Below, piece after piece: positions 63,448 through 64,000 of a stretch of 64,000 nt of DNA (position 1 is its first letter; every line of letters starts with the position of its first letter). This stretch comes from Desulfamplus sp964425195 (GTDB lineage Bacteria; Desulfobacterota; Desulfobacteria; Desulfobacterales; Desulfobacteraceae). The stretch is taken from contig CAYRLG010000001.1 in assembly GCA_964425195.1 (NCBI GenBank), positions 1-64,000 of the forward strand, written 5' to 3'. The notes beneath the pieces were generated by a model, which did not search any database, had not been told where the DNA came from, and worked only from the letters and a program-made list of their open reading frames with translations. A program made the position numbers and the translations under genes.

Positions 63448-64000
63448 ATGACAAAACAAAATATTATTCTCACTGGATTTATGGGTACAGGAAAAAGCAC
63501 TGTTGGCAAAATGTTAGCTAAAAAATTGGGATATAGCTTTATAGATACTGACGAAACCATAATGTCACGATGCGGCATTACTATAGCTGAAATATTTAAG
63601 AGTCAAGGGGAAGCAGCATTTCGTAAAATGGAGCGTTCCCTTGCCTTAGAGCTATCTAATCAGGAGGGACTTGTTATCTCTACAGGTGGAGGAATGCTGC
63701 TTGATAGTGTGAATGCGGAACTATTAGAAGGTACAATAGAGAGTGAAATGGAAGGATTTAAAACAGATAACTTAACTAACAATAAAGAGCCAATCAATTC
63801 TAACCATAGAGGTACCGCAAAGACTAAAGGTAAAATATTCTGTCTTGTTGCATCTACTGACGAGATTATAGCCCGTATCTCAAGTGATACAAATATTGAG
63901 CGACCTCTTCTTAAAGTTGATGACACAAAAATAAGAGTAACTCAACTGATACAAGAGCGTAAAGAACAATATGCAAGGTTTATTGAAGTAGACACTACAA
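63448..64000 (+). CDS. aroK: Shikimate kinase AroK, 3' end beyond window
   Basis: This protein begins MTKQNIILTGFMGTGKSTVG. The Walker A is GFMGTGKST, followed by IDTDETIMSRCGITIAEIF (shikimate-binding Asp) and GEAAFRKMERS. STGGGMLL marks the GGG shikimate-binding loop. Phosphorylation of shikimate in aromatic amino-acid synthesis is the expected reaction. After STGGGMLLDSVNAE there is an insertion of about 25 residues, rich in Asn, Thr, Lys and Glu, before IFCLVAST, compared with usual AroK length. The frame runs off the window at 64000. Confidence 0.88.
   Translation, partial: MTKQNIILTGFMGTGKSTVGKMLAKKLGYSFIDTDETIMSRCGITIAEIFKSQGEAAFRKMERSLALELSNQEGLVISTGGGMLLDSVNAELLEGTIESEMEGFKTDNLTNNKEPINSNHRGTAKTKGKIFCLVASTDEIIARISSDTNIERPLLKVDDTKIRVTQLIQERKEQYARFIEVDTT

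Noticed and set aside
1..64000. CRISPR array, tRNA or rRNA genes
   Set aside because: No regularly spaced repeats were found, and scanning the intergenic gaps for the GGTTCGAATCC-type T-arm gave nothing convincing.

Overview
The window is about 64 kb of low-GC (roughly mid-30s to 40 % by eye) chromosome from an anaerobic, nitrogen-fixing bacterium. It most resembles a Desulfobacteraceae-type deltaproteobacterium (Desulfobacterota). The support is a nifH-nifI1-nifI2-nifD-nifK-nifE-nifN-nifB-fdx-nifV order, indolepyruvate:ferredoxin oxidoreductase (IorAB), a non-pyrrolysine MttB-type methyltransferase, many two-component systems and sigma54-type regulation. This placement is inference; there is no rRNA gene in the window, and I saw no tRNA gene.

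Left end (1-650): the 5' part of a Lnu(F)-like nucleotidyltransferase gene on the minus strand, visibly richer in G+C than its surroundings. It is followed by a palindrome-rich AT tract and then by a broken integron integrase (intI) gene that ends exactly at the 3' end of the nif cluster. A second copy of the AT tract plus broken intI lies at 21847-22247 in the same orientation. Together they bracket a 21.4-kb block holding the nif operon and several signalling and envelope genes. I regard this as the most unusual architecture in the window.

649-11590 (minus strand): a compact nif operon encoding the Fe protein, two PII-type NifI regulators, the MoFe protein, the NifEN scaffold, NifB, a thioredoxin-like ferredoxin and homocitrate synthase. 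A sigma54-like -24/-12 element precedes nifH. 12142-16141 (plus): a BatC-like TPR protein and a BatD-BatE fusion. 16297-21409 (minus): an NtrC-type response regulator, its membrane histidine kinase and three exported or outer-membrane proteins. The first gene of this cluster has a sigma54-like promoter and an upstream palindrome suited to an enhancer-binding protein. 22277-29351: an orphan ABC-2 permease, then a signalling operon (FapA/DUF342, receiver-PAS-kinase, FIST sensor protein, kinase).

29722-43441: ileS, a 36-residue basic protein, rhomboid protease, a hypothetical protein, a ThiS/MoaD-like protein, an M24 peptidase, pgpA, an O-antigen ABC exporter (wzm/wzt) with a methyltransferase, an MFS transporter, glgA, and an orphan two-TM plus macro-domain protein that resembles a type II Thoeris ThsA effector, between glgA and glgP. 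43611-64000: glgP, iorBA, rlmN, a PP-loop tRNA-modification-like protein, a hypothetical protein, moaB, pyrR, a small coiled-coil protein, uvrA, a yejB-like permease, alr, an MttB-family protein, nadE, selO and a partial aroK. These are mostly housekeeping genes in short operons. No CRISPR array or intact insertion sequence was seen.
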